Numbered from the stretch's first letter, positions 1 to 9,025 are shown. The stretch: 43,427 bases of DNA from Bacteroidales bacterium (GCA_030690365.1 JAUYGX010000099.1:1-43427), one strand, 5' to 3'. Numbers and translations are program-made. Notes: generated by a model from the letters alone, not told the origin.

Positions 1-257
1 ACTGGATAGGTTTGAATTTGTTTTTACCCCCAAACATGGGAGTTGGTTGGATATGGCTGAGATTGAACTTAACGTATTGAATAATCAATGTCTTGGGCGG
101 AGAATGGAGTCGATTGAAAAAGTCCGGGATGAAGCCGAAGCGTGGGAGAAGGCTCGCAATGGGTTCGATAAGAAAATTAACTGGCAGTTTACCTCGGAGA
201 AGGCTCGTATAAAACTCAAGAGACTTTATCCGTCATATGATCGTTGACGTGACACTA
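1..257 (+). mobile_element. Right end of an IS630-family insertion sequence
   Basis: The IS runs in from the left window edge. The transposase stops at 247 and the element most likely ends at 255, because a CTAG sits at 255-258; IS630-type elements insert at TA and IS630 itself prefers CTAG. The sequence beyond 257 is the body of an AraC-type gene, while the last residues of that reading frame come from the IS. The left terminal inverted repeat is not in the window, so the boundary is inferred from the target site and the AraC frame, not from matched ends. Confidence 0.6.
2..247 (+). CDS. IS630-family transposase, C-terminal fragment (5' end outside window)
   Basis: The frame is open from base 2 to the TGA at 245-247 and gives 81 residues. 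It contains FVFTPKHGSWLDMAEIELN, the hallmark around the last catalytic acidic residue (the final E of the DDE triad) in IS630-type DDE transposases, followed by the usual basic tail ending in LKRLYPSYDR. The protein would cut and join IS ends at TA dinucleotides. The N-terminal helix-turn-helix and the first two catalytic aspartates lie outside the window, so whether the gene is intact cannot be told. Its end overlaps the convergent AraC gene by 22 bp because the IS interrupts that gene. The family call is fairly secure; the exact IS is unknown. Confidence 0.85.
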   Translation: MDRFEFVFTPKHGSWLDMAEIELNVLNNQCLGRRMESIEKVRDEAEAWEKARNGFDKKINWQFTSEKARIKLKRLYPSYDR

Positions 258-804
258 GAGGCTTACGCTTTTTAAATTTGAGGTGTTTGTAATGAGTAGG
301 GGTTAAACCGGTCATTTTTTTAAATTGGTTCGAAAAGTGTCCCACGCTGCTGTAATGAAGTTTATCGGCTATCTCGGTAATATTCAGTTCATCGTAAATA
401 ATCAATTCTTTTGCTCGTTCTATTTTGTGGCTCAGATAGAATTGTTCGATGTTAATATTTTGAATCTCGGAAAACAAATTAGCCAGATAGGTATAATCGT
501 AATCAAGTTTTTCGCTCAGATAGGTTGAAAAATTTACTTTAATCTGATCTTCAGAAAAGTGAACCCGTTCAATAATAATGGTCTTTATTCTCTCAATCAG
601 TATACTTTGCTTATCGGTTAATATTTCGAGACCTGATTTTTTAAGGTTGTTATTTAGCTGATTTTGTTCTTCCGGAGAAAGGTTTTCAGTAATTTCAATT
701 TCACCTAAATTTATATGTAAGCTATGCCAACCCAGCTTTTCAACTTCTGATTTCACAATTATTTTACAATTGGCACTCACCATATTTTTGATGAAAATCT
801 TCAT
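226..804 (-). CDS. AraC-family transcriptional regulator, C-terminus replaced by IS sequence
   Basis: The 192-residue product has a C-terminal AraC-type double helix-turn-helix (about residues 80-175): an RAKELI...LNITEIADKLHYSSVGHFSNQFKKMTG-type signature followed by LTPTHYK. The N-terminal 70 residues carry LGEIEITENLSPEE, a common lead-in of small Bacteroidota AraC proteins with no ligand-binding cupin. The protein is expected to be a cytoplasmic DNA-binding regulator of unknown target. After KRKPL the frame crosses the CTAG at 255-258 and runs into the IS630 end, adding VSRQRSYDG before the stop. The DNA-binding domain itself looks complete, so the protein may still work. It is co-directional with the PAS and CheB-CheR genes upstream of it. 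Confidence 0.85.
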   Translation of the reverse strand: MKIFIKNMVSANCKIIVKSEVEKLGWHSLHINLGEIEITENLSPEEQNQLNNNLKKSGLEILTDKQSILIERIKTIIIERVHFSEDQIKVNFSTYLSEKLDYDYTYLANLFSEIQNINIEQFYLSHKIERAKELIIYDELNITEIADKLHYSSVGHFSNQFKKMTGLTPTHYKHLKFKKRKPLVSRQRSYDG

Positions 805-907
805 CCCATTTCATTTTTCCTTTCAATATTTATCATAGGTAAAATTACCTAAACACTTTATAAATCTGAATGTTAAATTATACTTTTTTCAGAGGATAAG
901 GTTTCTT

Positions 908-1459
908 TTAGATTTCAAGGCTGGAAATATCTACAATCGATAAAAGACATTTTTCATCATCCCCGGTAACGATACCTTCCATATAAACATCAACCAGGTT
1001 TTGCGGGTCGTTACCAAGCATTACCTGGCACGATTCCTTTGTATTTTCCGAATAGATTTTATTAAAAAAATGATTGAAAACGGTTAATGATTCATCGGAA
1101 AGGAAGAATTTTAAATTGCGGTTTAGTAAACTAATACGCCTATTGCCGAGCATTTCGGCTGCAGTAAAATTCAATTCATGTATTACTCCGGCCCGATCGA
1201 GCGTTAAATAGCCCATAGGCGCAAAATCGTACATCATGGTATATTTCTTAAGGGCAGCCTCGGTTCGCTCATTGGCCAGACGTAACTCTTCATTCTGTAT
1301 TTCCAGTTCAACCTGATGTACCTGCAATTCGTGGACAATTCGTTTTACATCGTATTCAGAGGACGACATACTTATTTGCTCTTGTTTGCTTTTGAGTTTT
1401 TCTTCGGCTTTGGTGCGCAGCACCTTAGGATCTGTAAAATCGGGATCTTCGTTTAACAT
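908..1459 (-). CDS. Small PAS-domain protein with N-terminal coiled coil
   Basis: The 183-residue protein has a charged coiled-coil stretch at about residues 35-75 (HELQVHQVELEIQNEELRLA) and a PAS domain at about 75-180 (FAPMGYLTLDRAGVIHELNFTAAEMLG). No output domain follows. The coiled-coil text is typical of the linker before PAS domains in CheB-CheR and hybrid kinase proteins, so it is probably a detached sensory or partner module. It lies 75 bp downstream of the CheB-CheR-PAS gene on the same strand and is likely co-transcribed with it. The ligand is unknown. Start is an ATG; no good ribosome-binding site is visible, which is normal for this phylum. Confidence 0.8.
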   Translation of the reverse strand: MLNEDPDFTDPKVLRTKAEEKLKSKQEQISMSSSEYDVKRIVHELQVHQVELEIQNEELRLANERTEAALKKYTMMYDFAPMGYLTLDRAGVIHELNFTAAEMLGNRRISLLNRNLKFFLSDESLTVFNHFFNKIYSENTKESCQVMLGNDPQNLVDVYMEGIVTGDDEKCLLSIVDISSLEI

Positions 1460-1534
1460 GTCATTTAGTATTAAGTTTTAAAAAAAAAAATAGTACGGAG
1501 TCCTAATTATCCAGTCTCCCGTTTTCGGACTTCG

Positions 1535-4456
1535 TTACCTTTTCACTATCATTATCATTTCATCGGGTACTTTTAAGCTGTTGAGTAAAACATTTACCGA
1601 CCATTCAATAGTGGTAGATTTTTCTTCAGCGGTTTTTACTTCCATTTTTAATTTAGCATTCAGCTTTTGTTTCAACAGGTTTTTAATATCTTTTTCTGAT
1701 TGTTTTTGTTTTTGCTTAGGAACAAAAAGCTGAATGAAGTTCTGACCGATGACTTCTTTCCGTTTTTTTCCAAAGAAATTTTCTGCTTCCGGGTTATACT
1801 CCAGTATTTTTCCATCGGATGAGAGCTTTAGAATGACATCGGAGGATGCATTTAAAATTAGCTGGTGCATTTGCCCGTTTTCATGCAATTTGGCTTCCAT
1901 CTGCTTAAGGTCGGTGATGTTAAAGAAGGTGATAACCAGGCCGTCGATGCGGTCTTCGAAGGTGCGATATGGCATGATGCGGACCGAAAACCAGCGCTCG
2001 TCTTTGGTTGGAATTTGTTTTTTAATATATACCAACGACTTTAACACTTCGTTGGCATCTGCAACCAAATCGGGATAAGTAAGATCGGAAACCAAATCGG
2101 TAACCGGACGGCCAATATCGCTTTTTATTAGTTTGAATATTTTAACGGATTGTGGGGTATATCGCCGGATATTCAGGTCTTTGTCGAGAAACAGGGTTGC
2201 AATATCGGTGCTGTTCAACAGATTATTCATATCGTTGTTTACACGCGAATAATCATCAATTTTCGACTGCAGTTCGGCATTTACTGTTTGAAGCTCTTCG
2301 TTCAGGCTCTGCATTTCCTCTTTCGAGCTGGTGAGTTCTTCGTTTGCCGACTGTAATTCTTCGTTGGTCGATTGCAATTCTTCGTTCGAGGATTTCAGCT
2401 CCTCATGCGTGGTCTGCATTTCTTCCATTGAGTTTTGCATTTCTTCACGGGTATGCTTGAGTTCCTCTTCCAATTCAATTTGCCTGAGGCTGTCAGTCGA
2501 TCCATCTCCTTTTTTTTTCCTGCCTGTTGGGTCCGGAAGTTTCGGCAGGTCAGAAAAGATGATCATTACCATACCTTTTAGCTGTTCGGGTTTTTCAATC
2601 CATTTGATGGTGAGATTGATATTTTGGCTGCCGCCGTTTGTACCGACTTTAAGATTGTGCAAAACAACGGCTTCTTTTTTGATGATGGCTTTACTAAATG
2701 CACCGGGGAATTCGGTGCGTAAACCTTCGCGCAACATGGCAAAAATATTCAGGTTAGCCTTGCCAACTGCTGGTTCCAAATACTTGCCCGTTCGTCCCGA
2801 GATGTAGATGATATCGCCCATTTCGGTAACCAAAACTCCTGGTGGCGAAAAATTTTGCAATAAAAGTTTATCGGCCAGTGCTTCAATATTCTGAGGTGTA
2901 TTTACCGGGATATTTTTTTCCATATTGGTTTCTGTTGTTCTCGAAAATGATGAGGGGAAATTGAATAATTCAGGCGCCTGTTTAGCAATGGCTGTGCGTT
3001 GGTATATCTTCAGTTTATCATCAACTGATTTAAAAAGATAATTTAGTGTTCCAAGTGTTTCGGAGCTGCCCAGAAGCATAAGGCCATCAGGATTAAGGCT
3101 GTAATAAAACAGGCTGATAATCTTCAATTGAAGCTCCAAATCCATGTAAATAAGCAGATTGCGGCATGTAAGAATATCGAGTTTTGTAAAAGGTGGGTGC
3201 ATGATGATATTGTGCTGGGCAAACACCACCATTTCCCTGATTTCGGTATTTATACGAAACCCATCATCCTGGGTGATAAAAAAGCGGCTTAGCCGTTCAG
3301 GAGATACGTCGGTGGTTATATTGACCGGAAAAACCCCTTTTCTGGCGGTCTCGATGGCCTCGTTATCAAGATCCGTGGCAAATATCTGCAATAAAATACC
3401 GCCGTGTGGTTTAATTTTTTCAAGTGTTTCTTTAAATACGATGGCCAGCGAAAAAGCTTCTTCACCGGTTGAACATCCGGCAACCCATGCCCTAAGTATG
3501 GTCCCATCAGGAATTGCGGCAAGTAAACCCGGAAGAACAACTTCTTTTAACTTTTCCCACACCTGTTGATCGCGAAAGAAGCTGGTTACGCCAATCATTA
3601 ACTCTTTGAAAAGAATGTCTACTTCTTTTGGGTTATCTTTCATGAAATCGGCATACAAAGCTATTTTCTTGAGCTGATGAACACCCATTCGTCTTTCGAT
3701 ACGGCGATATAAGGTATTTTTTTTATACAATGAAAAGTCGTTACCGGTTTGATGGTGTAGCAGAGAAATAATCTTTACAAGAGCGCTTTTGTCCTGTACT
3801 TCGATATCCGAATTCAAAGGGGTAACAGGAGCATGTTTCAGGAACTGAAGGAGACGTTCGGGCAATTTGTCGGCCGGAGCTACAATATCGATGACTACCG
3901 TATCGATGGCGTTGCGCGGCATACTGTCGAATTTGGCTGTTTTCGGTTCCTGAACCATCACAATTCCACCATTTTCTTTGATGGAACTGAGACCAAGACT
4001 GCCATCGGAACCCATGCCCGAAAGAATAATACCTATTGCGTGTTCTCTGAGATCGATGGACAGTGAACGTAAAAAATAATCGATGGGCAGTCGTAATCCC
4101 CTAATTTCAAGAGGATCCACTAAATGAAGTACCCCCTTTGAAATTGACATGCTTTTGTTGGGTGGTATTACATAAACACAATTCACCTTGACCCTCGTAG
4201 GGTCTTTCACCTGGAAAACTTTCATTCGGGAAATTCGCTGTAGCAGTTCGGGCAGCATCCCTTTTTGGGTGGGATCGAGGTGCTGAATGACAACATACGC
4301 GATTCCGCTTTTCTCTGGCACATTCCCCAGAAATTGTTCCAGAGCTTCCAGTCCGCCAGCCGAAGCTCCTATGCAGGCGATAGGAAATCTAATGTTTCTC
4401 GGTTCGGATTCTTTCTCCGTGGGAGATGCTCCTGATTTAAGTTTCCGGGGTTCCAT
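1535..4456 (-). CDS. CheB-CheR fusion (protein-glutamate methylesterase/methyltransferase) with PAS domains
   Basis: The 973-residue protein starts with a CheB methylesterase domain (about 23-205) with the triad visible as S32 in GASAGG, H59 in QHLDP and D151 in GMGSDG. A CheR SAM-dependent methyltransferase follows (about 225-490), with RRIERRMG, TSFFRD and the SAM-binding VAGCSTGEEAFSLAI. A long coiled coil of EELQSTNEEL-type repeats (about 650-740) leads to two PAS domains. The protein ends right after the second PAS; the histidine kinase that many relatives carry is absent. There is no response-regulator receiver ahead of CheB, and no chemoreceptor, CheA or CheW nearby, so a role in a stress or light signalling pathway is more likely than chemotaxis. 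The small PAS gene downstream may be its partner. Confidence 0.93.
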   Translation of the reverse strand: MEPRKLKSGASPTEKESEPRNIRFPIACIGASAGGLEALEQFLGNVPEKSGIAYVVIQHLDPTQKGMLPELLQRISRMKVFQVKDPTRVKVNCVYVIPPNKSMSISKGVLHLVDPLEIRGLRLPIDYFLRSLSIDLREHAIGIILSGMGSDGSLGLSSIKENGGIVMVQEPKTAKFDSMPRNAIDTVVIDIVAPADKLPERLLQFLKHAPVTPLNSDIEVQDKSALVKIISLLHHQTGNDFSLYKKNTLYRRIERRMGVHQLKKIALYADFMKDNPKEVDILFKELMIGVTSFFRDQQVWEKLKEVVLPGLLAAIPDGTILRAWVAGCSTGEEAFSLAIVFKETLEKIKPHGGILLQIFATDLDNEAIETARKGVFPVNITTDVSPERLSRFFITQDDGFRINTEIREMVVFAQHNIIMHPPFTKLDILTCRNLLIYMDLELQLKIISLFYYSLNPDGLMLLGSSETLGTLNYLFKSVDDKLKIYQRTAIAKQAPELFNFPSSFSRTTETNMEKNIPVNTPQNIEALADKLLLQNFSPPGVLVTEMGDIIYISGRTGKYLEPAVGKANLNIFAMLREGLRTEFPGAFSKAIIKKEAVVLHNLKVGTNGGSQNINLTIKWIEKPEQLKGMVMIIFSDLPKLPDPTGRKKKGDGSTDSLRQIELEEELKHTREEMQNSMEEMQTTHEELKSSNEELQSTNEELQSANEELTSSKEEMQSLNEELQTVNAELQSKIDDYSRVNNDMNNLLNSTDIATLFLDKDLNIRRYTPQSVKIFKLIKSDIGRPVTDLVSDLTYPDLVADANEVLKSLVYIKKQIPTKDERWFSVRIMPYRTFEDRIDGLVITFFNITDLKQMEAKLHENGQMHQLILNASSDVILKLSSDGKILEYNPEAENFFGKKRKEVIGQNFIQLFVPKQKQKQSEKDIKNLLKQKLNAKLKMEVKTAEEKSTTIEWSVNVLLNSLKVPDEMIMIVKR

Positions 4457-4514
4457 GCGCCTTAATTAGTGTTATGTATTATGAAATATTCAAGTCAATA
4501 GAAATGTTCAGATA

Positions 4515-4522
4515 CAAAGTTA
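4515..4522 (-). promoter_or_regulatory. Candidate -7 element for the CheB-CheR gene
   Basis: On the minus strand the sequence reads TAACTTTG, matching the Bacteroidota -7 consensus TAnnTTTG, about 60 bp before the ATG. No clear -33 TTTG lies at 19-21 bp, so the call rests on one element and position. Confidence 0.45.
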
Positions 4523-4729
4523 ACATAAAATGGCAGGCACGTATTTTTATTGTTTAATTCCAATGTTGTTCACGCTAATCAACCAGTTGCCATACACCAT
4601 ACTGTGAGTCTAAATAGATATCATTATTACCAGGAATACAACCAAATACAATAAATTGGTGTTTGATAATTGTTTTCAATACGATTTAATTAACATATTA
4701 AGTCTCCTGGATTTCTATATTCCTTGTGC

Positions 4730-5260
4730 TTATTCCTGCCAATCCATCAGAAGACTTGAATTAGTAAGAATTTGTTGGTTCAAACTATATTCAGAATTTA
4801 CGGAAAGGAATCTAAGCTGCCTAACCATATATCTATGCTGCTCCAATAATCCGGTTAGTAAAGTGGCTGTTTTATTATCATTTAACTGGTTTGAAATGGA
4901 TAGTATTTCACGGTGGATCATGTCAATAATTGTATCGTGATCAGTTCGAAGGGTTTCAAAAATTTGATTCGATTTGCTGAAGTTGTAATTACTTTGCGAG
5001 ATGCTCAGAAAATCTTTTAATGAACCTAATGCAAAATATCCAAGCGACCGAATCTGTTCTGCAATATCATCAATCATGATATCAATGGAGTTGTACTGGT
5101 TTTCAAGAAACACATGCAATTCGAAGTGATTTTCATCGTCGATATTCCAGTGGGCCGTTCTGGTTTTGGTATAAAGCACATATTCGTTGGCCAATAGCAG
5201 GTTGAGAAAAGTTACAATGACTTCATCATTTTTTTTAGGGATTTCGGGTGGAGGATTCAT
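4730..5260 (-). CDS. dps: Dps-family ferritin-like protein
   Basis: The 176-residue product has the Dps inter-subunit ferroxidase ligands at the correct spacing: H37 in TAHWNI, H49, D64 and E68 in DDIAEQIRSLG. Dps proteins form 12-subunit cytoplasmic shells that oxidise Fe(II) with peroxide, store iron and protect DNA. Length fits the family. The N-terminal tail (PPPEIPKK) is short with few lysines, so DNA binding by the tail is doubtful. It stands alone between the GT4 gene and the CheB-CheR gene, all on the minus strand. The flanking intergenic regions are AT-rich and show no clear operator. Confidence 0.88.
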   Translation of the reverse strand: MNPPPEIPKKNDEVIVTFLNLLLANEYVLYTKTRTAHWNIDDENHFELHVFLENQYNSIDIMIDDIAEQIRSLGYFALGSLKDFLSISQSNYNFSKSNQIFETLRTDHDTIIDMIHREILSISNQLNDNKTATLLTGLLEQHRYMVRQLRFLSVNSEYSLNQQILTNSSLLMDWQE

Positions 5261-5394
5261 GATTTTTAATTTAAATGCATATTATATTTTGAATTTTGCA
5301 TAAAAATACAATCCTGTATTAGCTAAGACGTTACATAATTATTGAAAAAAATTACACAATTCACACATTGCCACGCCAGGTATTATATTCTTAT

Positions 5395-7629
5395 TTATAT
5401 GGTTGTTTGCAAGGCCTTTTTGTTATTAAACGCAATGCGCTTTTCCATGGTTAATCGCGCCATCAGGTAGCTTACAGTGGATTCCGCTCCCTGGTTTATA
5501 TTGACATAGTTTTCCTCCAATCCGTCATAACAGCCTCCCGTGCTGGGATTGTAAATGATCTGATGTAAGCGGTTGTTTCCTAAAAACCAGTTAAAAGCGA
5601 TCACCATCTTTTGTAAGTATACTTCATCGTGAAATACCTCGAAAAACTTACTTAAGGTCATGATGGTGTAGGCCACATCAATTGGCTGCTCTCCATATTG
5701 ACCTGCGTCATGCCCCCTTAACAGCCAGTTTTTGTTCGAGATGACTTCTATCCCGTTTCTTTTATAAATATGTGACAATAGAAAATTCAATGAAGACAGA
5801 GCGATCTCTTTATAAATTGCTTCTCCGGTTACGATCCAGGCATATAACATGGCTTCAGGCAGTGTGCTGTTGGCGTAGGTGAGATAGCTTTCAAACCATT
5901 CCCAGTTTTCTGACGACTCATGCTTATACATCTGAACCAACCTGTTGGCGAATGTTGTTAAAAGTAAAATACTTTCGGGATTATTATATGTTTTGTAATT
6001 GAAATACAACCCCTTAATGGAGAAAGCCATAGCCCTTGTAGAATGAACCGTACCTAAGTGCCGCATGGATTTATTAATCAGTATTGATGCCTGTGATATG
6101 AACTCTACAGGTAGTTTTCCTATCAGAGATACGACGTATCCCAAAGCCCAGATGGCCCGTCCATTAGAATCATCTAAATTGGTCTCTCCATTCTGAGCTG
6201 TAAACTGTTTGTTGCCATCAACATAGTTTAAGAAATCGCCGGCAGGCTGCAGACAATGTTCAATGAAATCGAGATATATTTGGATATAAACCAGATCACC
6301 TTGATCGGCAGTCTGCTCATGGTGCATGCACATCGCTATTAAGGCCCGTGCATTATCGTCCAGGGTGTAGCCCGAAGCAATATCAGGTTGATTAATAATT
6401 GAGAACTGGATCATCCCGAAGACTGTTGTCAGCTTTTTAATTTGATCCAGGTTGATTTCCGGAAGATTATAATGAATTAGGTGCTTATCGCCGATTTGTT
6501 TTTCAAAAAGCATGGCATGTGCAACGGCAGAATTCTCCCATGATGTGGAACCTATTTTTTGCAGGGCATTTACACTGATATTCTTTCGTAATGGCTCATC
6601 GTTGAGTAACCGGATAACGCCATCAGTCAATTGTTGTGAGTTGTGAAAATCAAAAAAAAGTCCTGTTTCCTCTGATAGTAGTTCCTTGGCATGAGGAATA
6701 GGAGTGGAAATGATGGGACAGGCACAACTCATGGCATAGACAAAAGTACCGCTTACTGCCTGGTTGGGATCGCTGGCGGTAAACAGGTATATATCTGTCA
6801 ATTGCAGATATTCGAGCAGTTCTGGCAAGGCAAGAAACCTGTTGATAAATTTTACATGGTTTTGAAGACCTGATTCAATTACTGTTGCTTCAAGCATGTT
6901 CCGGTATTTTTCACCTTCTGATTTTACCACTTCGGGGTGTGTTTTGCCGATTATCAGAAACATGACATCAGGGCTTGATTCAACAATGGCAGGTAGGGCC
7001 TTTAAGGTAGTTTCAATGTCCTTCCCTGAACTGATCAGTCCAAAAGTAGAAAGTATTCGTTTGTTGGATAACCCATATTTTTCCTTTAATGATTCTTTCT
7101 CCTGGTGCGAAACCAGGTGGGTGCCGTGCGCAATAACTGAAATTTTTTGTTCAGGTACTTCATAATCATGCTTTAACAATTCATCTGCGCTGTTGGTCAT
7201 TACAACAATAGAACTACAGGCGTCTGCAATATTCTGAACGTTTGCTTTTAACCGGTCATCCGGCCGTGGTAGCACTGTATGAAAAACAACAATAACCGGC
7301 ATGGCAACTTCATAAATAAATTGCAGGAAAGCGGCTTCCTGATGATGAAAAAAACCAAACTCATGCTGGATCACCACCAGTTTGATGAGTTCGTTATGAT
7401 TAATGGATTGAGCTAACTTATGATACCCAGGCGCAAAAGAGGTGTCGAGCTTGTATTTTACTATTTCAGGATACTCAAGGCTCATCTTCCCTGATTCCAA
7501 AGCGCATACTTTAATCGAGAATGAACTCCTGAATTTATCGTTTAGTGCTTTGATCAGATCCTGTGAATAGTTTGCTATCCCGCATTCCCGTGGAGGATAT
7601 GAGGTTATAAATAGAATTTCACTTTTCAT
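5395..7629 (-). CDS. GT4-type glycosyltransferase with C-terminal alpha-helical (alpha/alpha toroid-like) domain
   Basis: The 744-residue protein begins with ITSYPPRECGIANYSQDL, a GT-B fold N-terminus. A GT4 domain covers about 1-380, with the donor-binding end AMSCACPIISTPIPHAKELL...GLFFDF. The C-terminal half (about 400-735) is a different, helix-rich domain with ASGYTLDDNARALIAM, LDDSNGRAIWALGYV and INQGAESTVSYLMARL, resembling six-hairpin glycosidase folds. No signal peptide is seen, so it probably acts in the cytoplasm. The start overlaps the end of the upstream GH130 gene by 11 bp, meaning the two are translationally linked. The pair suggests synthesis and phosphorolysis or trimming of one glycan, likely a mannoside since GH130 enzymes act on mannosides; the substrate is inferred only. 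Confidence 0.85.
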   Translation of the reverse strand: MKSEILFITSYPPRECGIANYSQDLIKALNDKFRSSFSIKVCALESGKMSLEYPEIVKYKLDTSFAPGYHKLAQSINHNELIKLVVIQHEFGFFHHQEAAFLQFIYEVAMPVIVVFHTVLPRPDDRLKANVQNIADACSSIVVMTNSADELLKHDYEVPEQKISVIAHGTHLVSHQEKESLKEKYGLSNKRILSTFGLISSGKDIETTLKALPAIVESSPDVMFLIIGKTHPEVVKSEGEKYRNMLEATVIESGLQNHVKFINRFLALPELLEYLQLTDIYLFTASDPNQAVSGTFVYAMSCACPIISTPIPHAKELLSEETGLFFDFHNSQQLTDGVIRLLNDEPLRKNISVNALQKIGSTSWENSAVAHAMLFEKQIGDKHLIHYNLPEINLDQIKKLTTVFGMIQFSIINQPDIASGYTLDDNARALIAMCMHHEQTADQGDLVYIQIYLDFIEHCLQPAGDFLNYVDGNKQFTAQNGETNLDDSNGRAIWALGYVVSLIGKLPVEFISQASILINKSMRHLGTVHSTRAMAFSIKGLYFNYKTYNNPESILLLTTFANRLVQMYKHESSENWEWFESYLTYANSTLPEAMLYAWIVTGEAIYKEIALSSLNFLLSHIYKRNGIEVISNKNWLLRGHDAGQYGEQPIDVAYTIMTLSKFFEVFHDEVYLQKMVIAFNWFLGNNRLHQIIYNPSTGGCYDGLEENYVNINQGAESTVSYLMARLTMEKRIAFNNKKALQTTI

Positions 7630-8665
7630 CTTTCAGCGTATTATTAATTAATTCTTTCAGTAACGCTGAAAAACTCAATGAAGCGCATGCAATGCGAGAA
7701 TCGGCAGCCCCATAATAAATGTATAAAGTATCGCCAAACAATGCTGTACCCGTTGGGAAAACCACATTATTTACATCTCCTCTTTTTTCCCATACGTATT
7801 CAGGCGAGAATAGTGCATAAGGCAAACGAGCTATTACTTTTACAGGATTATTTAAATCAAGTAAGGCTGCTGCACAGGCAGAATATACAATCCCATTATT
7901 GACTTCTTCCGCTCCATGGTATATTAAAAGCCAGCCGTGTTTTGTTTCAATTGGAGGGCATCCACCCCCAATGTATCTCGACTCGTGTACATAAAGCGGG
8001 TCCATGATGATATGCTCATCCAGGTGAAGGCAATAGTTAGTCCAGAAATCCAGGGTGAGTTCTTTTAGGTTCTTTACCGAAACAATTTGAATGCCAGGTC
8101 TGATCCGGTGAAGAAATACCAGGTTATCCTTAATCCTACGGGGGAAAAAAATGACATTTTTATCCCACAACATCATCTTTTCTTCTGGATCGGCTTCATG
8201 GTTATAAAATTCTTTATTATGATAGTATTTTTTGTTTACTACCCCGGCAGATTCACAAAGTGAATTAAATTTCGCATAAGTGAGAGGGGGAACAATGAGC
8301 CCATGTTTTTGAAAATGCCGCATATCTTTCGAGGTGGCTAAAGCTCCACGGGCATTTATCCCGTCATATGCAGTATAAGTCAAATGGTAAAGGTCATCAA
8401 TCTTTACAATCCGTGCATCTTCAACTCCGTGCGATTCGTAATCGAATTCAGGAACCAGAATAGGCTTTTCCCAACGTTCACCAATTGTTAATGGCCCATC
8501 CATCCTACAATAACCAATACTTGAGTAATTTCCGTTTCGTACAGCCCGGTAAAAAAGGTGGACATTTTCTCCTTCCTTTATTGCTCCGGGATTTAGAACG
8601 CCTTCGTTTTCAAATTCAAAAAGTGTTTTTTCTAGAATAATGCCTTCTTTTTTAACTTTTATCAT
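7619..8665 (-). CDS. GH130-family glycosidase / mannoside phosphorylase
   Basis: The product is 348 residues from the ATG at 8665. It shows the five-bladed propeller signatures of GH130: FENEGVLNPGAI, LFYRAV, GVEDARIV (E82-D83, with D83 the probable proton donor), HRIRPGIQ and the phosphate-site region YIGGGCPPIETKHGWLLIYHGA. Family members phosphorolyse or hydrolyse beta-1,4 or beta-1,2 mannosides. The open frame extends upstream to 8839, but that extension is Cys-rich, unlike any GH130, and lies across a candidate promoter at 8772-8779, so the start at 8665 is preferred. No signal peptide is present, so the enzyme is probably cytoplasmic. It is first in a two-gene operon with the GT4 protein. 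Confidence 0.88.
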   Translation of the reverse strand: MIKVKKEGIILEKTLFEFENEGVLNPGAIKEGENVHLFYRAVRNGNYSSIGYCRMDGPLTIGERWEKPILVPEFDYESHGVEDARIVKIDDLYHLTYTAYDGINARGALATSKDMRHFQKHGLIVPPLTYAKFNSLCESAGVVNKKYYHNKEFYNHEADPEEKMMLWDKNVIFFPRRIKDNLVFLHRIRPGIQIVSVKNLKELTLDFWTNYCLHLDEHIIMDPLYVHESRYIGGGCPPIETKHGWLLIYHGAEEVNNGIVYSACAAALLDLNNPVKVIARLPYALFSPEYVWEKRGDVNNVVFPTGTALFGDTLYIYYGAADSRIACASLSFSALLKELINNTLKDEK

Positions 8666-8771
8666 AAGGGTAAGTATAAAATGAGAGTTATAAATTAACC
8701 GGGATAATCTCTGGGTACATGTCAAGGGTACGTAAGAAAAATTATTCAGGTTGGAGTTAAATCTGACATAA

Positions 8772-8779
8772 CAAAAGTA
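8772..8779 (-). promoter_or_regulatory. Candidate -7 element for the GH130-GT4 operon
   Basis: Minus strand TACTTTTG matches TAnnTTTG and would give a leader of about 100 nt before the ATG at 8665. It argues against the longer open frame starting at 8839. No -33 element is clear. Confidence 0.4.
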
Positions 8780-8840
8780 ATTTTCAGCGACCATGCATCC
8801 ATTGCACAATTCTGGTAATATGTTACATGATTCACACATT

Positions 8841-9025
8841 TCATTCCGATTGAGCGGACGCCGGGAGCGAACAGAACACCTCCTTTGTCATTCATATTGA
8901 GCGAACGCCAAGAGCGAACAGAGCACCCCGTTTGTCTTTCCGATTGAGCGGACACCAGGAGCGAACAGAACCCTCCTTGTTGTCATTCCGATTGAGCGGA
9001 CGCCAGGAGCGAACAGAGGAATCTG
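8841..9025 (+). repeat. Tandem array of four ~47-bp repeat units, left of GIY-YIG gene
   Basis: Four direct copies begin at 8841, 8888, 8935 and 8983 (periods 47, 47 and 48). Each has the core TCATTCCGATTGAGCGGAC then GCCAGGAGCGAACAGA with a few substitutions, followed by a variable spacer such as ACCCCGTTTG. Only the last copy ends in GGAATCTG, whose GGAAT can pair with the ATTCC at the unit start. Region 8666-8840 between the GH130 start and this array holds only the candidate promoter. Confidence 0.92.

Noticed and set aside
2331-2807. 158-codon plus-strand frame with many Ser and Cys
   Set aside because: It is the antisense of the EELQSTNEEL coiled coil of the CheB-CheR protein; the repeat makes long shadow frames.
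8666-8839. N-terminal extension of the GH130 protein
   Set aside because: The added residues are Cys-rich and unlike the family, and the candidate promoter lies inside the extension.
8746-8955. Open frame on the minus strand covering the repeat array
   Set aside because: Its codons are the repeat units themselves plus the GH130 upstream region; there is no domain or promoter fit.
8841-9025. CRISPR array
   Set aside because: The period is regular, but the spacers are only about 10 bp, partly shared between units, and no cas gene is near.
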